Source: Pseudisothecium myosuroides (lineage: Eukaryota > Streptophyta > Bryopsida > Hypnales > Lembophyllaceae). From it: a stretch of 64,000 bases of DNA. Of the stretch, positions 11,966 through 24,749 are shown piece by piece. Below the pieces are notes generated by a model. The model worked only from the letters and a program-made list of their open reading frames with translations. It made no database searches and had not been told where the DNA came from. Position 1 is the first letter of the stretch. The number at the start of each line of letters is the position of its first letter. The stretch lies in the NCBI GenBank assembly GCA_951799445.1, contig OX637289.1:9887321-9951320 (forward strand). Direction: 5' to 3'. The position numbers and the translations under genes are program-made.

Positions 11966-12534
11966 AGCTCTTTGTATAAGTGTGGTGGTAGGAGGTAAAA
12001 CAATCCATGTGGGATATGTAAATTAGGACAGGAGGAGCTCACTTGCTCATACCTAGTTAAGTCAAAAAATAGAAATTGTGTTCAATGTAGATCTTCAGAT
12101 TTCATTTGGGTATAGTTAAATAGTTTTTTTTTTAAATTTTGAGCCTAGAAAACTTGGTAAATCAAGCTAAATTTCACCTTCTAAAATTTGTTTAAGATTT
12201 TGAGCCTTCAATCAAAAGTTATGGACAAAATTTAGAGAAGGGTTGGAAGGAATATTTTCTTTGACATTTTCAAACATCTTGAGTTTGGAAATCTCAAATG
12301 GGTTTTAGGAAATGAAATTTAGCCTAATTTTGTAATATTTTTCAATTTCAAGTTTTGTGAAAAAAACTATTCTACTATGCCAAAATGAGGTTTGAAGTTC
12401 TACATTGAACACAATTCTTGAGTTTTGACAATGAGCGGTCAAAGCTCTCATCTTCAAATTGTTCCATACCTTTTGAGGATTCATGACGAACAATGGATTT
12501 CATTATAAAAGACCTCTCTACCCTACCTCTCACA
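11966..12534. mobile_element. Foldback element family FB2, copy 1
   Basis: An imperfect inverted repeat with arms of about 270 bp (roughly 11966-12235 and 12240-12534) and almost no spacer. Paired blocks include GAAATTGTGTTCAATGTAGA against TCTACATTGAACACAATTC, and AAGCTAAATTTCACC against GAAATTTAGCC. The whole unit reappears in the opposite orientation at 34154-34751. Non-coding. Confidence 0.7.
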
Positions 12535-13940
12535 AAATATCAATAAAGTAATTCCTTCATTTCACCATAATTTTTTTTTAAATGGTAGATGGTCAAATGA
12601 CAGTTGGTATTTGATTCAACAAATTGCCATTGGATTCTTTAGATTTTCAGCAAACAATCTTACATTTATTTGTAGATTTGTCTGTTTGGTTTTAGAATTA
12701 GCAAAAAAATCGAAACTTTTTATTTTATATTATTTTCAAACTAAACCTGCTATCCGAATAAGGCACAGTAGATGGATGGTAATGCAATTTATCTCTTTGG
12801 AGTGGAAATTCCATAAAGACAACTATAGAGGTTTTCTAAATGAATCTATTGGATCACTTTTACTACCCCGAGATGGTTGAAGGCCTGTTGAAGGCTCACT
12901 TCTTTATACAATTGCATTTACAAGTTCAATCATAGCTTAAAAAGAATATGATTCAATTATACCCACTTGCACATAAATTAAATTTCCTAAATCCAACTAG
13001 AATTCTCAATTTATTTGTTTGTATAAGGTAGTCTTGTGCATAGACTTGTTTCCTAGAGTAACCTAGTCCTCTATTTTATGATTGTGTAGGCCCCCTAACT
13101 TCCACATGGAAATGGTCAAGCCATTCACACTACCACAAATAGAAAGTAAACATATAGAAAAAAACGCATCTTGTCATTCTCCTCCTTTTTGTCTTCCACA
13201 TCATATAAAAGATGATTGTTTTGCATGTGTCAACCTCTCAACTATGCATAGGGTCTACAATGTCCAACTTGCTTCCTAGTTTACAGCACTGTAGGACCCT
13301 TCCACCCCAATGAACTAGCCCATGCATTCATACTACTACACAAAGAAAGAGAGAGAGAAAGTGGCCAAGAGAGAATATGCATCTTTGTCATGTGGGTTTC
13401 GCCTCCATCGTCATCAAAGATTGTTGTTTTGTATACGTCATTTGTGAATTTTGTGTACTTTCACAAAAGGCCCACCCTCCACATTGGGAAACGGACCCCT
13501 CCTAATTAGCCTCTTCTGCTGTTGAGTGGGCCTCCTCTGAGGAGTGAGGAGCCTTATTTTGAGCGACATTTCACACTCTATTACAGGTTTGAGCCTGTCA
13601 AACTCCGTACCTCCAGATTTGCGCCAGTGCTGTGAAGGCTTGTGGCCGGTAACTTACTAGTCCAACAAAACATGCTGCTGAGGCTGCTCCCCTGGAACTT
13701 ATAGCCAACTGAAGCCAGCTCCTCTGCCGGGTGGTGATCCGGCAGTCTTGTCTGTTTCTCTTGCGTCAAGGCTTGGTCATAAAACAGCAGGAGAGCAGGT
13801 CAGCAGGACGCCAGGACCGCAGGCTTCTTTCTTTTCCTCACGTGTCCTAATTCTAAAAAGCTGCGACCAACTGAGCTCACCGTACTACTCTCATGAACCT
13901 GGCCGCGTCGGCACGCGCCTCAGTGCACTCACTTCTCACT
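12535..13940. other. Intergenic, upstream of the bHLH gene
   Basis: No gene recognised. It becomes GC-richer after about 13.2 kb, with a short GA-rich run near 13345-13360 and CA repeats near 13944-13966, which suits a promoter region. No TATA element could be assigned. Confidence 0.4.
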
Positions 13941-14868
13941 CCACACACACACATCCACACACATTCTCTAACTTAACTTAGCATTCATTCCCACCATTTC
14001 TCTGTTCGTTTGCATCAGGTTTAGCAATAGAAAGGTCTCTTTTTTTGGTGTTGTCGGTAGCAGGGATTCGTGAGGTTGCTGGAATCAAATTGGGTGTACA
14101 TGGCTATGGCGTCTCTTGTGGGGGGGAGTTTAAAAGCGACTGCTTTTAGGGCTGTTCTTGGCTTGGAGAATGGATTGGGTCTTTGAGCTTCTCATTTCCA
14201 TTCGCATAATTCATACCCAAGTGATGACAGCAGGGAACTCAGGTTGATTTGGCGCGGACTGCATGGAGTAGGTCAAGTGCGAGAATTGGTGTTTGGGAAT
14301 GGTTTGGACTTTCTGATTTTGAGGCTTTGTTTCGGTGGAGTCCATGGAGCAAGCATGTGGGCCGTAAGTGGTTGGCGTGTGCGTGTGTAAATGTGGGGCA
14401 CTTGGGAGATTCTTTTTTAATGTTCTTGTTAATTTTTAGTTTAGCAATGACTGGGTCCTTTATACCGAAGAATCTCTGAAGGATTACGGAAGGATTTCGG
14501 ATTGTTCACGACAAATGAGAGGCAGTGACTAAGTAACCCTATTTTCACAGGTACACAACCTACTCCTGCATCGTGTTTGACGATCCGCCACATTACGCAC
14601 AACAATGAATCATTTTCCAATTTTTTTCGTTTGGACTATAACCTAAAGCCATATAAGGCTTTGAATTTGGGGATGTCAGCATATAGTTAGAGATGAAGTA
14701 ATGCCTCTTCCAGGGTCTGAGATACTATATAGTTCGAATGCAAGGAGTTGTGAAATGTGGTCTTATGATCAGAGAACATGCTTTCTCTGTGCCAAGTTGC
14801 ATGATCTGGAGATTAACTAACCTCATGAAATTTTAAGTTGTGGTGTATGTGGGCAGCATGAGAAGGAG
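13941..14868 (+). promoter_or_regulatory. Probable promoter/5' UTR region of the bHLH gene
   Basis: The sequence is mixed-composition and leader-like with no protein motif. A possible splice acceptor (GTGGGCAG at 14850-14857) lies just ahead of the first in-frame ATG, so the leader may be spliced. A roughly 50-bp block at 14437-14490 (TTTAGCAAT...CCGAAGAAT) is partly repeated at 15118-15165 in intron 1. The transcription start cannot be placed. Confidence 0.35.
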
Positions 14869-17800
14869 ATGACAGCGCCCAAATCAGAGGCTCAGGAGGG
14901 AATGGCGATGGAGGAGTTGCAGCTTCTGCAAATGCAAGCAGCCACCCGTTCTGTGAAATGGACGTACTCCGCTTTCTGGCAGCCTTCTCCGGGTAATCAG
15001 AAGTACGTAATCTCTCTCTCATAATGTCCATTTGAGTCCACATGCAAAAATTTTGAACGCCATTTTATATCTGCCACCAGTGCTCTGGCATATTGCAATG
15101 CCATTTCTGATTTCTAATTTAGCAATAGCCCAGTCATCGACACCAAAGAATTAACGGAGTGATGTGCTCTCACTGGCATGTTGCAATGGCAGAATTTGGA
15201 TGTGGGGTGACGGCTATTACAATGGCATTATCAAGACACGGAAAACCATTCACGCCAAGGAGTTGACTCCAGAGGAGTTCGGCTTGCAGCGTTCCCAGCA
15301 GCTCCGTGATCTCTACGATACCTTGTCGTCTGATTCTCAAAAGTCGCAGCAGCAGCAGCCAGCCAGTAAGCCCTTTGCGTTGAAGCCTGAGGATCTGGCT
15401 GAAACCGAGTGGTTTTTCCTCCTGTGCATGTCCTTCAGTTTCGCTGAGGGTGTAGGGTACATGACTTTCTCTACACTTCACTCACCAATGCATTTTTTCT
15501 CCATACCCTAGCTTGGTACCTGTGAAACTGAGGCTTTCGATTGAAAATTGGTTTCATCCTGAAGTTTATTTTGTGCAATGTCTACCCTTAAATGCTCAAT
15601 TTTCCACCTGGTGGTTGATGAATGTTTTAGATAGTGCACTTCATCCCTATTATTGTTCATTGAGGATGCTTTACGAAAAATTGTGTAGTATATCAATGGA
15701 AAGAAGAAAGAATGAAGTAGATATTTTGGGGGAGTTTAAATTACTTATTATGATTCTTTAAAAGTGATCTTACTATATCTTTAGTTAAGGGTTGATTCTT
15801 GAAGGACGAAGAAGTCTGAATTGGGCATCATGTTGTTTTTAGCAGTTTCGAGTTTGTCATATGGAGTCTCTCTTTTCTCTGCTTTTATTTTATTTTTTGA
15901 CCAATTCATGCAATGTTCTATACTGACTCGATGATGTGAATCGAGTGATTCGGCCAAATCTGAATTATTGATTTTTCACAATATAATCCATGGAATTCGT
16001 TGTTTCATGCCCGTGAATCTTTGATCCTTTAGGGGTTAACAGGTGATTCCATTGTACGAATGTGCTTGAAATTTTTTCCAATAGCGTTTGTAACTTCTCT
16101 GACTGCTGTTCTGCTCAGTTTGGTAGGAAGAGCAGCAGCAAGCGGACGTTACCAATGGCTATGCGGAACCAACGAGACGACCAATAGCGCTTTTACTCGC
16201 GCTCTCCTTGCCAAGGTGTCCTCTCACAGTTCTTTTGATCGATTGACGACTAAGTGAAGAGGTGACGGTTGTGAAAACCATTGGACTACTTAAAAGTCGA
16301 ATGTGGGCAATTGAAAACCTCATCTGCGTGTTTCAGAACCATCCCATGATGTAGAGTATTTAATTAAGAGAAACTGGACTAATTCAGATCACGACTGTGT
16401 ATGCTGTTCTTAGCTCTGCTCCTTTTTCTGGTTGTTCAAGCGACTGTAAGGGCTTCATGTTGGTGAGGTCTGGTCGTATGCATTCTGTGCCTTACTCATA
16501 GACCCAAGCTTGTCACCAGGAATAAGTAAATTTTGGTATTTTAGTAAAGTACTGTTAGCGTAATTTTCTTATGTGGTGAAGACACTATGCCTGCCACTAC
16601 TAACCTCTATGTTGGTGTTGGCTGTTTGTCTGGGGATCATCACCATATTTAATACAAAGAAGAGTGCCTGCATTCAGGTATCCTCCTTATCAATCTCCTC
16701 TCTTGTGCTCAAATGGATAGTTCAAACTCGTCTTCTATTTGTACGTACGATGTTAATGCAATTCATAACACATTGAATTGTGGTGGTGGACAGACTGTTG
16801 TTTGTATCCCTCTGAAGGATGGAGTGTTGGAGTTTGGAACAACGGAAAATGTAAGCTCAGTACAGTTTCCTAAAGCTTCTATTGTTTGTGGGTAACCCTG
16901 CTATTGTCGTTATATCTTGATCTGACATACGCCATTATACAGGTGGCAGAAGAGTCGAAGATGGTACAACATGTTTTGTCCTTTTTTGTGGATCGTCCAA
17001 AGCATGAGTCTTTGGAGATTACTCGCCAGCAATTGAATTCCATGGCTCACCGTAGCCATCTTGTAAGCTCTGGTACGCGGTCATCATATTGTGAAACGAA
17101 GGTTTGTTTTCAGATGTGAGCTCCAGATGTCGTAGGGTATACATGGAGTTCCTTGTCTTGTACGTTGTGAACTTCCTCTGCAGGCGTAGATTGTTTCGAA
17201 ATTCTTGAAAGTGGAAATTCTTGAAGTGGAAATGTTGGACGTTTGTAGGTGCAAGGAGTCCCAAGAGGGCCAAGCTTTCCAGTTCTCCGAGGGCAGAAGC
17301 TGGTGATGAAACGTCACTTAAACATGAGTTAAGTCAGAGACAAAAGACATCTACACACAGTTTGCAGCAGGTAATTTTTCGCAATCATCTACACGACTTG
17401 CTTTCTTATAAGTTCCGAGTTATTTTCATGTGAACATCGTGGAGGACGTATATTGCAACTCGAGTCTTTAAGCTCTAAACCTTGCCTCCATCAGGAAGCC
17501 TAAATAGACCTGTTTCTTAAACTGACTTCTACAGATTCTTGCCTCAGCCTCAAACGTACAGCCTCTAATGATTCATGAGAGCCTAGGGTCGATTTTGGGT
17601 ACACCTAACGAAAACTCAACAATAATCAATAAGATTTGTATCCAATAAGATTTGACTCCAAACAAGACCCATCAACTAAAGACAATTTAATAATAGGATC
17701 TGTGCTCAAATGCTTATTCAGAACATTTTAGGTGTAAGTAGTTACCTTAAGGAGTCGACCTTGAAGAGTTCGAGTGGTGCTTGCATTGAGTATAATAATA

Positions 17801-20315
17801 GATCTGGCAGAATTTTGGTTATAGAAATCTTGTGTACTGCATATGTGTGAGTGAACTTGTTAATAACAAGCCAACCAGTCTCTGTCACAACACCTCGTAG
17901 AATTTGTGCCTTTATTTCCCTTTCAGCTGTTCCCCAGTTGTGTGTTTTCTTTTCTTGTGCAGCTCTCTCGCTTCTCTGAAGAACTCATCTAGACGTTTTT
18001 ATGAGCACAGTTTTCCATCCGTTTCGTCTCAACCTTGCGTGTTGGTGAAACCTTTTTATGTCGTCGCATTGCAACATGATCTGTTCTAGTAATACATATT
18101 TTAACTAACTCATTTTAATCCTCTGCAAAAGGGGACAAGATGCAAAAATGAAAAACTCCATTCTACCAATGAAAAACTCTCCAAAAAAGCGGAAAGCCAC
18201 AGGAAGAAGGGGTTTGGTTCATTACCAGATCCTAATTGAGATTACTCTTTTGACAAGCTAATGTAACGAGCGCATTTCAAACTGCAGGTCAGTGGTGGTT
18301 CCAAACGACATCTGGCAGAAATTCCAGAGGAGGGTCGAAGGGATGCAAGCGCATTTGTTGGTTGGGGGAGGAGTTCCAAGTCCTCCCAGAGGAGGGTTGC
18401 TGAGAAAAGGCAATGGATCCTCAAGGATGCTTTGTTTCGTGTCACCCGCCTCCACAACAATTCTAGCAATAGCACAACTCCTGCCTGGAGAGAAAACAAA
18501 AAGGAAGCCGACAGTGGCTTGGTGGTGGTGCACAATAAGGCTAATAACAATCATCCTGAAGAGAGAAGGGCTCCCGACTTGGGATCCCACAAATTTGCAC
18601 CCAGCACTGAAGAAACGAATGCTAACCATGTGCTGGCGGAACGAAGAAGGCGGGAGAAACTGAATGAACGCTTCATGGCATTACGGGCTCTCGTCCCTAA
18701 TGTCTCCAAGGTAGGATTCCTTACTCTTTCAAGCTTGTAACCCTTTAACCCCCAAGAGTCCCTAAGAAGATTGTTGGCAAAATAAATTATCGCCTAAGAA
18801 GAATCTAGACATCATATCTTCATTTTTGCAAGTTTTCCTTTTCTTCCCATCCCTACATGAGCTCATTTAGAAACTTCCACAAAAATCATGAAGCACCAAA
18901 TGACCATGCTAGTCAAGAATAGACAAAAATGCTTTTTCAACATATGTGGATATACTTTATCCATTTCATGTAGCTCCCACAGTAAGTTGTTGAAAACATT
19001 CATAACCCACCCACCCAATGGATGCTTGCTCTCGTAGGGATTAATCCTTTAATGCATGAATCCCTTCATGTTCACATCCTTATTTGAATGAACATGCCCA
19101 AGGACAAAAAATTTACTTGCGTTTTCTTTGGAATATTATATTATATGAAGAATGAAGCTCCTTGTCGAATCAATTGGTTCCTAATGTGATATGGAGATTG
19201 CCTTTTACTTCTCAAACATGTAACTCATCTTCTAGAAACGTTTTAGATTACTTATATTCTGGTTTGTAACTATGATTTGACTGCTTCTGAGTTCTTGCTA
19301 AATAGGCACTTATGGATAAACTAATGACCACATATTGATCAGTTAATTGATCCAATAATTGATCAGCTAATGCCGAACATAAAGTTCCAACAAATTGATC
19401 AGCTAATGCGTCCATTAAGTGTTTTGCTATAAACTTATTAAATGCGCAGATGGATAAAGCGTCGATACTGGGAGATGCCATTGACTACGTGATAGAGCTT
19501 CAAAAGAGACTGAGAACTTTGGAAAGTAAGGCCACACAGGATGGGTCATTGAGACAAACCGCGGAAGCAAATGCTGATGCAATGGACATTACTACTGGTC
19601 CCTTGGAGTGTGCTGACCTGGAGAAAAGAAAAGAGGAATTCAAGACAGGCGTTGCCATGGAAGATATTGTTCATGGGCAGATTAACGTATCCGTTTCGAT
19701 GGAAAATGATGTCACTCTCGTCAAACTCCATTGCCCTTGGCGACAGACGCTTCTGGTCGATGTGTTGCAGGCGTTGAATGAGTTTGGATTTGAAGTATCT
19801 GGTGTCCAATCTTCTGCAGAAAATGGAACTCTTTCCGCCGTATTGCAAGCTAAGGTACAAACTTTAGTTCACGATTTCGCCTCCTATTGGTGCCCAAAAC
19901 TTTGTAGATTTTGTTCATTCTTAAGTAATTCCTATGTGGTCAAATCCATGTGTCAAAGAGTCGTACACATCTCAAGATTCAGATTTGCCAACAAGGTATT
20001 CTGCCAAGTAGGAAATCTGTTTCATGCAATACCAAAGATCTCCAGGAGTTGTGAAATAGTGAATATAGGGAACTGAGAGTCTTGGGGGCCAAATGATGTT
20101 ACAATTTCTTCAAGTGTCTTACCTAACTGCTTGCTGCCAGTTCAACAGTGTTGATCACCTCGTTCCTTTGATTAACAAATTGCCATCTCTTCCGTGTACA
20201 GGTGAGAATTGGCGTTGATGTCTCGAGGTCAAATATTGCTGAGGTAAAGGAGGGCGTGCAACGAGCAGCAAAGGGACTCTCAAGCGACCGAGCGAGTGCG
20301 TCATCACTGAATTGA
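14869..20315 (+). CDS. MYC/bHLH transcription factor, subgroup IIIf (TT8/GL3-like)
   Basis: A nuclear regulator; relatives join R2R3-MYB and WD40 proteins to control flavonoid pigments and epidermal fates. Exons: 14869-15002, 15193-15456, 16119-16215, 16663-16677, 16794-16850, 16943-17072, 17249-17370, 18288-18710, 19450-19854, 20202-20315. All phases agree and give 586 residues. The N-terminal MYB-interaction region has [41 protein letters not shown] and [18 protein letters not shown]. The bHLH domain (about 385-435) has [17 protein letters not shown] with the His-Glu-Arg contacts for E/G-box DNA; intron 8 splits it exactly before [14 protein letters not shown]. An ACT-like dimerisation fold lies at about 490-572. 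The start could instead be 14902 or 14908. It converges on the phytyltransferase gene. Family certain; target process inferred. Confidence 0.93.
16663..16677 (+). other. 15-nt microexon of the bHLH gene
   Basis: It encodes five residues (SACIQ) between LLAK (exon 3) and [10 protein letters not shown] (exon 5). It is preceded by AG and followed by GTATCC, keeps phase 0 on both sides, and restores the LLAK-SAxIQ-TVVC order expected in this family. Without it the family core would lose five residues. Confidence 0.8.
18711..19449 (+). other. bHLH intron 8, splitting the bHLH domain
   Basis: A 739-bp GT-AG intron within the loop of the bHLH domain. Near its 3' end (about 19338-19410) an ATTGATCAGCTAATGC-type motif recurs three times. 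No element boundaries were found. Confidence 0.7.
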
Positions 20316-20541
20316 ACTGTCCAGTTAGTAACTGTACTTCACCTGATTCCTAGTAGGGCTTTTGTGTATATCAACAACGTGATTTTCTTCATCACAACCA
20401 ACGTGCTTCAGATGCAGATATTCCTTCCAGATAAAAGTTCGAGATCCATACTCGTTGGTGCAAAAGCTTTTCATACATTTGCTGCCTTTTGAGCACACCT
20501 TCGAATAAGCTATAATCATGTTCCTCTTATTCAATGAGCAG
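20316..20541. other. 226-bp interval between convergent stop codons
   Basis: The bHLH stop ends at 20315 and the phytyltransferase stop begins at 20544 on the other strand. Both 3' UTRs and poly(A) sites must lie in or beyond this interval, so the transcripts probably overlap. A GAATAA-type signal lies on the minus strand near 20528-20533. Confidence 0.6.
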
Positions 20542-23500
20542 TCACCGCATGAACGGGATGAGGAAGTACTCGGCATAGAAGAGCTGCGCAGGTTCCAAAT
20601 ACACATTTGTTAGTAGAGGTAGTGATGCCACTAGAGCTTTGGTACTAAGAGATGGATGCACAGCTTTGAATCTCTCCTGCTGCAGTGAACGTTATTCAAA
20701 GCCTGGAATGCTCTTGAAGCATCTTTGATGCATTCGACCATTTATTTTTATTTACTTTGAAACAAAAGGGGCATTCGACCATTTACACTCACCTTCCATA
20801 TGAACATGTACCAGCTCGTGATTGCAGCGCGGCTCTTGAGATCGACACTCTGTGATCGCTTCCAGAGAATTCCCGCCAGAATGGCGTGTCCCGTACACTG
20901 AAAAAACAAAGATGCAGAAGGCATCAAATCAATTGAACTTCAGGCTTGCATTAGGTCTTTGAATCAGTTAGTCGTGAAAAAATAGTTGGTGAGTGCAATA
21001 TCCGTAATGCGTAATTTAGAAAAATCTGACGAAGCTATCGTCTTGAATTCCTTACAGTGATGACTTTGCTCACTAATGCTGGAGCTGTGAGACCAGTGAC
21101 CATGGCTGCTGCATATGCAGTCTGCAGTAAGCCAACGCACATCCAGAATACCTGCTCCCAACCAAGCCCTCAAACTTGTCAAATTGGTTTCTCCCTCCGG
21201 AGTAAATCATTTGTCACTCTGTCTATGAGACATTCAATTTCAGCAAGGACCTCAATGACCAAAGGAGATTTGGCTTCAGTGTTTATCAAGTCGATACCCG
21301 TTTCTGACCCAGTCTCACACTGAAAGAGCGTATACCAAACACTTTATCTCCTTCCACGTCTGGAATATCCTGAATATTCGAGACCACAGTAATTTTAATA
21401 CTAATACAGTATATCAGTATATGCATCATCATCATCATCATCATGTGGTGGTACTAATCCCACGTCGCTAACGTAAAAGTTTGCTAATCAATCGAGGCAA
21501 AATTGCTCTAAAGGATTCACACTATTACAGAACTGTAACAAACTAAGACCTATTCAAAGCAACCTAAGATCAATTTACTACTGTGACTGCAAGTGTACCT
21601 TGGCAAGAGCAATGACAATGGAGAAGAAACACATGAAGGTTGTTGCAAACAAGAGTGGTTTATTGAAAATCGCGGAACGCCCATGAACAGAAACCTGCAA
21701 ATTAAACGATTTCAAGATTAATATTTATTTCCCGAGAAGAGATTCGACTTTCAAGATTTGAACCATTTTGTTACGGGGATCTGCGGCGTCTATATTGGAC
21801 TACAAAGTTGATTCTTTCTCATCGTATGCCTAGTGACGTGTGAAGCTTACCTGCATATGAAGATAGAATCCGAGCTGTACAACGACAGCTCTTACTGCCA
21901 GAATGCAGGATGCAGCCGCGAGGGCTGATCTCTTCCATCTCAAAAACGGAAGCTGTGATGTTCGAAAGAAGGATCAACAATCTCAATAAGTCGAACGTTT
22001 CAGCCTAAATCAGTTTAAAATAAAATAAACCTAGTACAGTTATGCAAATTTTTCTAAACCCCATTGCAATTGCATCATGTCTGAAGTATTTTCCTGTGAC
22101 AATATTGTAGAGTCACTGAAATCAATAATTCCTCTGTTATGTTCGCACTAGATGATTGAATAGAAATTTTTGACTGTCAGTATCATCACACACAGCACAG
22201 TTAACTTCAGGGAATATGATCAATTATTAACTTACATCAGCAGAGTACGCTGTGCCCAAAATTAAGCTGACCAAGAGAGCCCACAGCAATGGAGGTGATC
22301 CTACATACACACCCATTGCAACACTCTGCCAACACCAGCCAACTCCAGGAATCGATTAATCACACATCCGTCAACAAATCACAAGATCTAGTAAAGGAAA
22401 TCTGATTTAACTGAATTATTTCGGTACTAAGACAAACAGCCGTAATGCAATATGGTGGTGAATGAGAGAAAATCATGGTTAATGGCTTAGATTCACATGT
22501 ACCACAGCTGCAAAGGTGGTCACCAGTGCTATTCCTGTTGCTACAGAGAACTCTCCGGACGCCAACGGCAAATTGGGCTTATTCACCTGGCAAAAAATTA
22601 ACCCCCATCACAATAATAAGCACGAAGCTGTCAAACTCGTCTCTTTCGATTTTAGTGGACTTCAGGAACTACGAGTAAAAAATTCAAATCCTCTCTGCCA
22701 AGATAGAGAATGAGTTGAAATCAATTCTTATCTTCAAGTCTTCAAGTAGTTTCGTTACCTTGTCGATTTCAATGTCGTAGAGTTGATTCAGACCCACAAT
22801 GTACACATTCATGCAAAGCGCTGGAATGATCGCCTGGCATCCAACAGAAACATAGTTAACCAATTTTGAAATGCATTTTGCAAACCATTACTTTAGTTTC
22901 CTCTAGATTTGAACCTTGTTGATTATAGACTAATGAATGAAATCAAGTCCGTCAGAAGATGGTGGCCGAGTAGTACCTTGAGAAGCCCGATGGCAAACTT
23001 GAGATTGACATCACTGACAGATTCAATGGCCAATAATGACACAGACGTCACACTCAATCCCTGTTACGCAAGCAAACAGGACACCCTTAGCTAATCCAAA
23101 TGCTGTAAGTTAAACCGGTGATTGAGTCAATTAATCACTAACTTACAACAGGAAGTAGTGGTTGCAGCACATCAATCACCAACTATTTTGCAATGGTTTT
23201 GTGGCGGTTCCGGACTTTGCCTTAACTAATGGTTCAATCCAAACCATTGCAATAAAAGTTGCAAACCTCTTGCAAACGTTTTGGGCACGGAACCAATGCA
23301 TATCTAAGCCTTAACTGTTGCAAAAACTGTCGCATTCTCAAATAGTTCCAAATACATTTTCACAATCTTGTGCTACACCATTGCAAATTGTTAAATAGAT
23401 TTCTTGCGGTCACTGCAAAACCATTGCAATCTCATCCCTCTGTCTTAGTGAATACATCGCTAATTAAATAAACATGAAAAGGTGTAGCTGGTGGCCGGGT

Positions 23501-24749
23501 AGTTAATTAAGCGGTAAGCATGAGCTTACCGAGCCGATGATCGTATGAGGACGCGTGAATCGCCAGAAAGCGTTGAACCAATTCACTCCCGTCTTCACAA
23601 ACTCCGCAGCTTCGACTAGCGACGAGGTCGTCGACTTTCCATCCAAGGACGTCTGGATCCTTGTCAGCCTGCGCCTTGTTCGCTTCAATCCATCATCGCT
23701 CATCGTTTCATGTGCAGACGTTAGTCCAAATTGCTTGTCAAGCCCTGCTGAAATGGGCGTTGTAAGCTGGACCCCGAGTTTCTTCACTGCCAAATGGTTC
23801 TTCCGTCGTTGCCTCAACGCTGTACTACTTGGCCAAAGACCATGGCTCCCTACTGCTCATGCATATCAATTTTTTGCGACAGTCGATCAATTTGGTAATG
23901 TAGAGACTGAGGCATTAACCATACAGTACATTCGATGCTCCATTGACCATACAGGACTTTGACCATACAATTTTGATTTGTGTTAAGTGTGTAAACACTT
24001 CATGTACGGACATGTAGTTTTTCGCAATTGAATTTTATTTCAACACAGAATAAAGGTGCAAAATTTTAGACTGTGCAAGTTTCTAGATTGTTGTAGCCGC
24101 AAAGGCTCTAAGTTCACATGTATGGTGAATGGAGACTTTACATTACGCCTTCTGCTACAAAAATTGTCATATTCGTTAAAACATTACAAAACGTCAAGAA
24201 ATTGGCAATTTTTCGGACATACTCGTCTAGAACCTTGAGCAGATCTCTACCGGTTCTAGTTTTGAGCTCAGTAAACTTGAATGTCAACATTTCGGTGCTC
24301 TGAAACACGACACTTTAAACTATATCACTTTACAAGACGTACCACAGACATTGCTAGCTGTCACATTCTGGCCTCTATGAGAAGCCTGCATGATCGTTTG
24401 TCCAGTTGCCAAGTTTCCCTTGTAATCTTTTCTGACTTAACAGAGTTCCCAATTGATATGCAAGCCACGGTGATTAAATCATTAAGTGCAAAATACTCGG
24501 TGATACAAGGCAGACTTTGGGGTTTGCTTGTTTGTTCCAAAATACAAATAAACGGATCAGCAATAGTTCAAAAGGGAAGAAAGACTTACACTGGTTAGGA
24601 TTGGCTGCAAGGTGGCCGTTGCGTAGGCCGCGAAAGTCTCGAATCGTCGACAAATGAGAGGTGGGAGCCGCAACTGAATAGTGAGGGATTTGCTGCGCCA
24701 TGAGCCTCCCTTGCAAGACTATTTCTTTCGTCACTTCGAAGTACACCAT
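20542..24749 (-). CDS. VTE2: Homogentisate phytyltransferase (tocopherol synthesis), plastid UbiA prenyltransferase
   Basis: It condenses homogentisate with phytyl diphosphate at the plastid inner envelope, the committed step to tocopherols. Exons, 5' to 3' on the minus strand: 24749-24590, 23819-23530, 23060-22977, 22833-22759, 22586-22503, 22325-22236, 21952-21851, 21694-21599, 21369-21298, 21151-21056, 20897-20793, 20583-20542. Phases agree throughout; 431 residues, or 415 from the ATG at 24701. The Ser/Arg/basic N-terminus fits a transit peptide. [13 protein letters not shown] opens the UbiA domain. The Asp-rich motifs are [10 protein letters not shown] (194-203) and DIPDVEGDK (328-336). 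It ends [25 protein letters not shown] favours phytyl- over solanesyltransferase; a geranylgeranyl-specific homologue is not excluded. Exon 2's acceptor (GTACAG) was chosen by phase. Two MITEs sit in introns 1 and 2. Confidence 0.95.
21424..21444. repeat. (ATC)n microsatellite in a phytyltransferase intron
   Basis: Seven uninterrupted CATCATC-type trinucleotides in the intron between exons 8 and 9. Confidence 0.85.
23188..23429. mobile_element. MITE in phytyltransferase intron 2
   Basis: The left end TTGCAATGGTTTTGTGGC pairs with the right end CACTGCAAAACCATTGCAA, giving terminal inverted repeats of about 20 bp around about 242 bp. Further inverted CCATTGCAA blocks lie inside. The target duplication is unclear. 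Non-coding. Confidence 0.6.
23922..24145 (+). mobile_element. Intronic MITE family M1, copy 1 (phytyltransferase intron 1)
   Basis: It starts TACAGTACATTC then CTCCATTGACCATACA and ends TGTATGGTGAATGGAGAC before TTTACATTA. Its interior matches the copy at 61831-62064, for example AGTTTCTAGATTGTTGTAG and AAGTTCACMTGTATGGT. The TA-CAGT ends resemble Tc1/mariner-pogo MITEs; that class is inference. It is about 224 bp. Confidence 0.75.

Noticed and set aside
18731..19441. TTAA followed by CCCCCAAGAG in bHLH intron 8 as another TTAA-family copy
   Set aside because: Neither the internal blocks of the family nor a matching right terminus is present.
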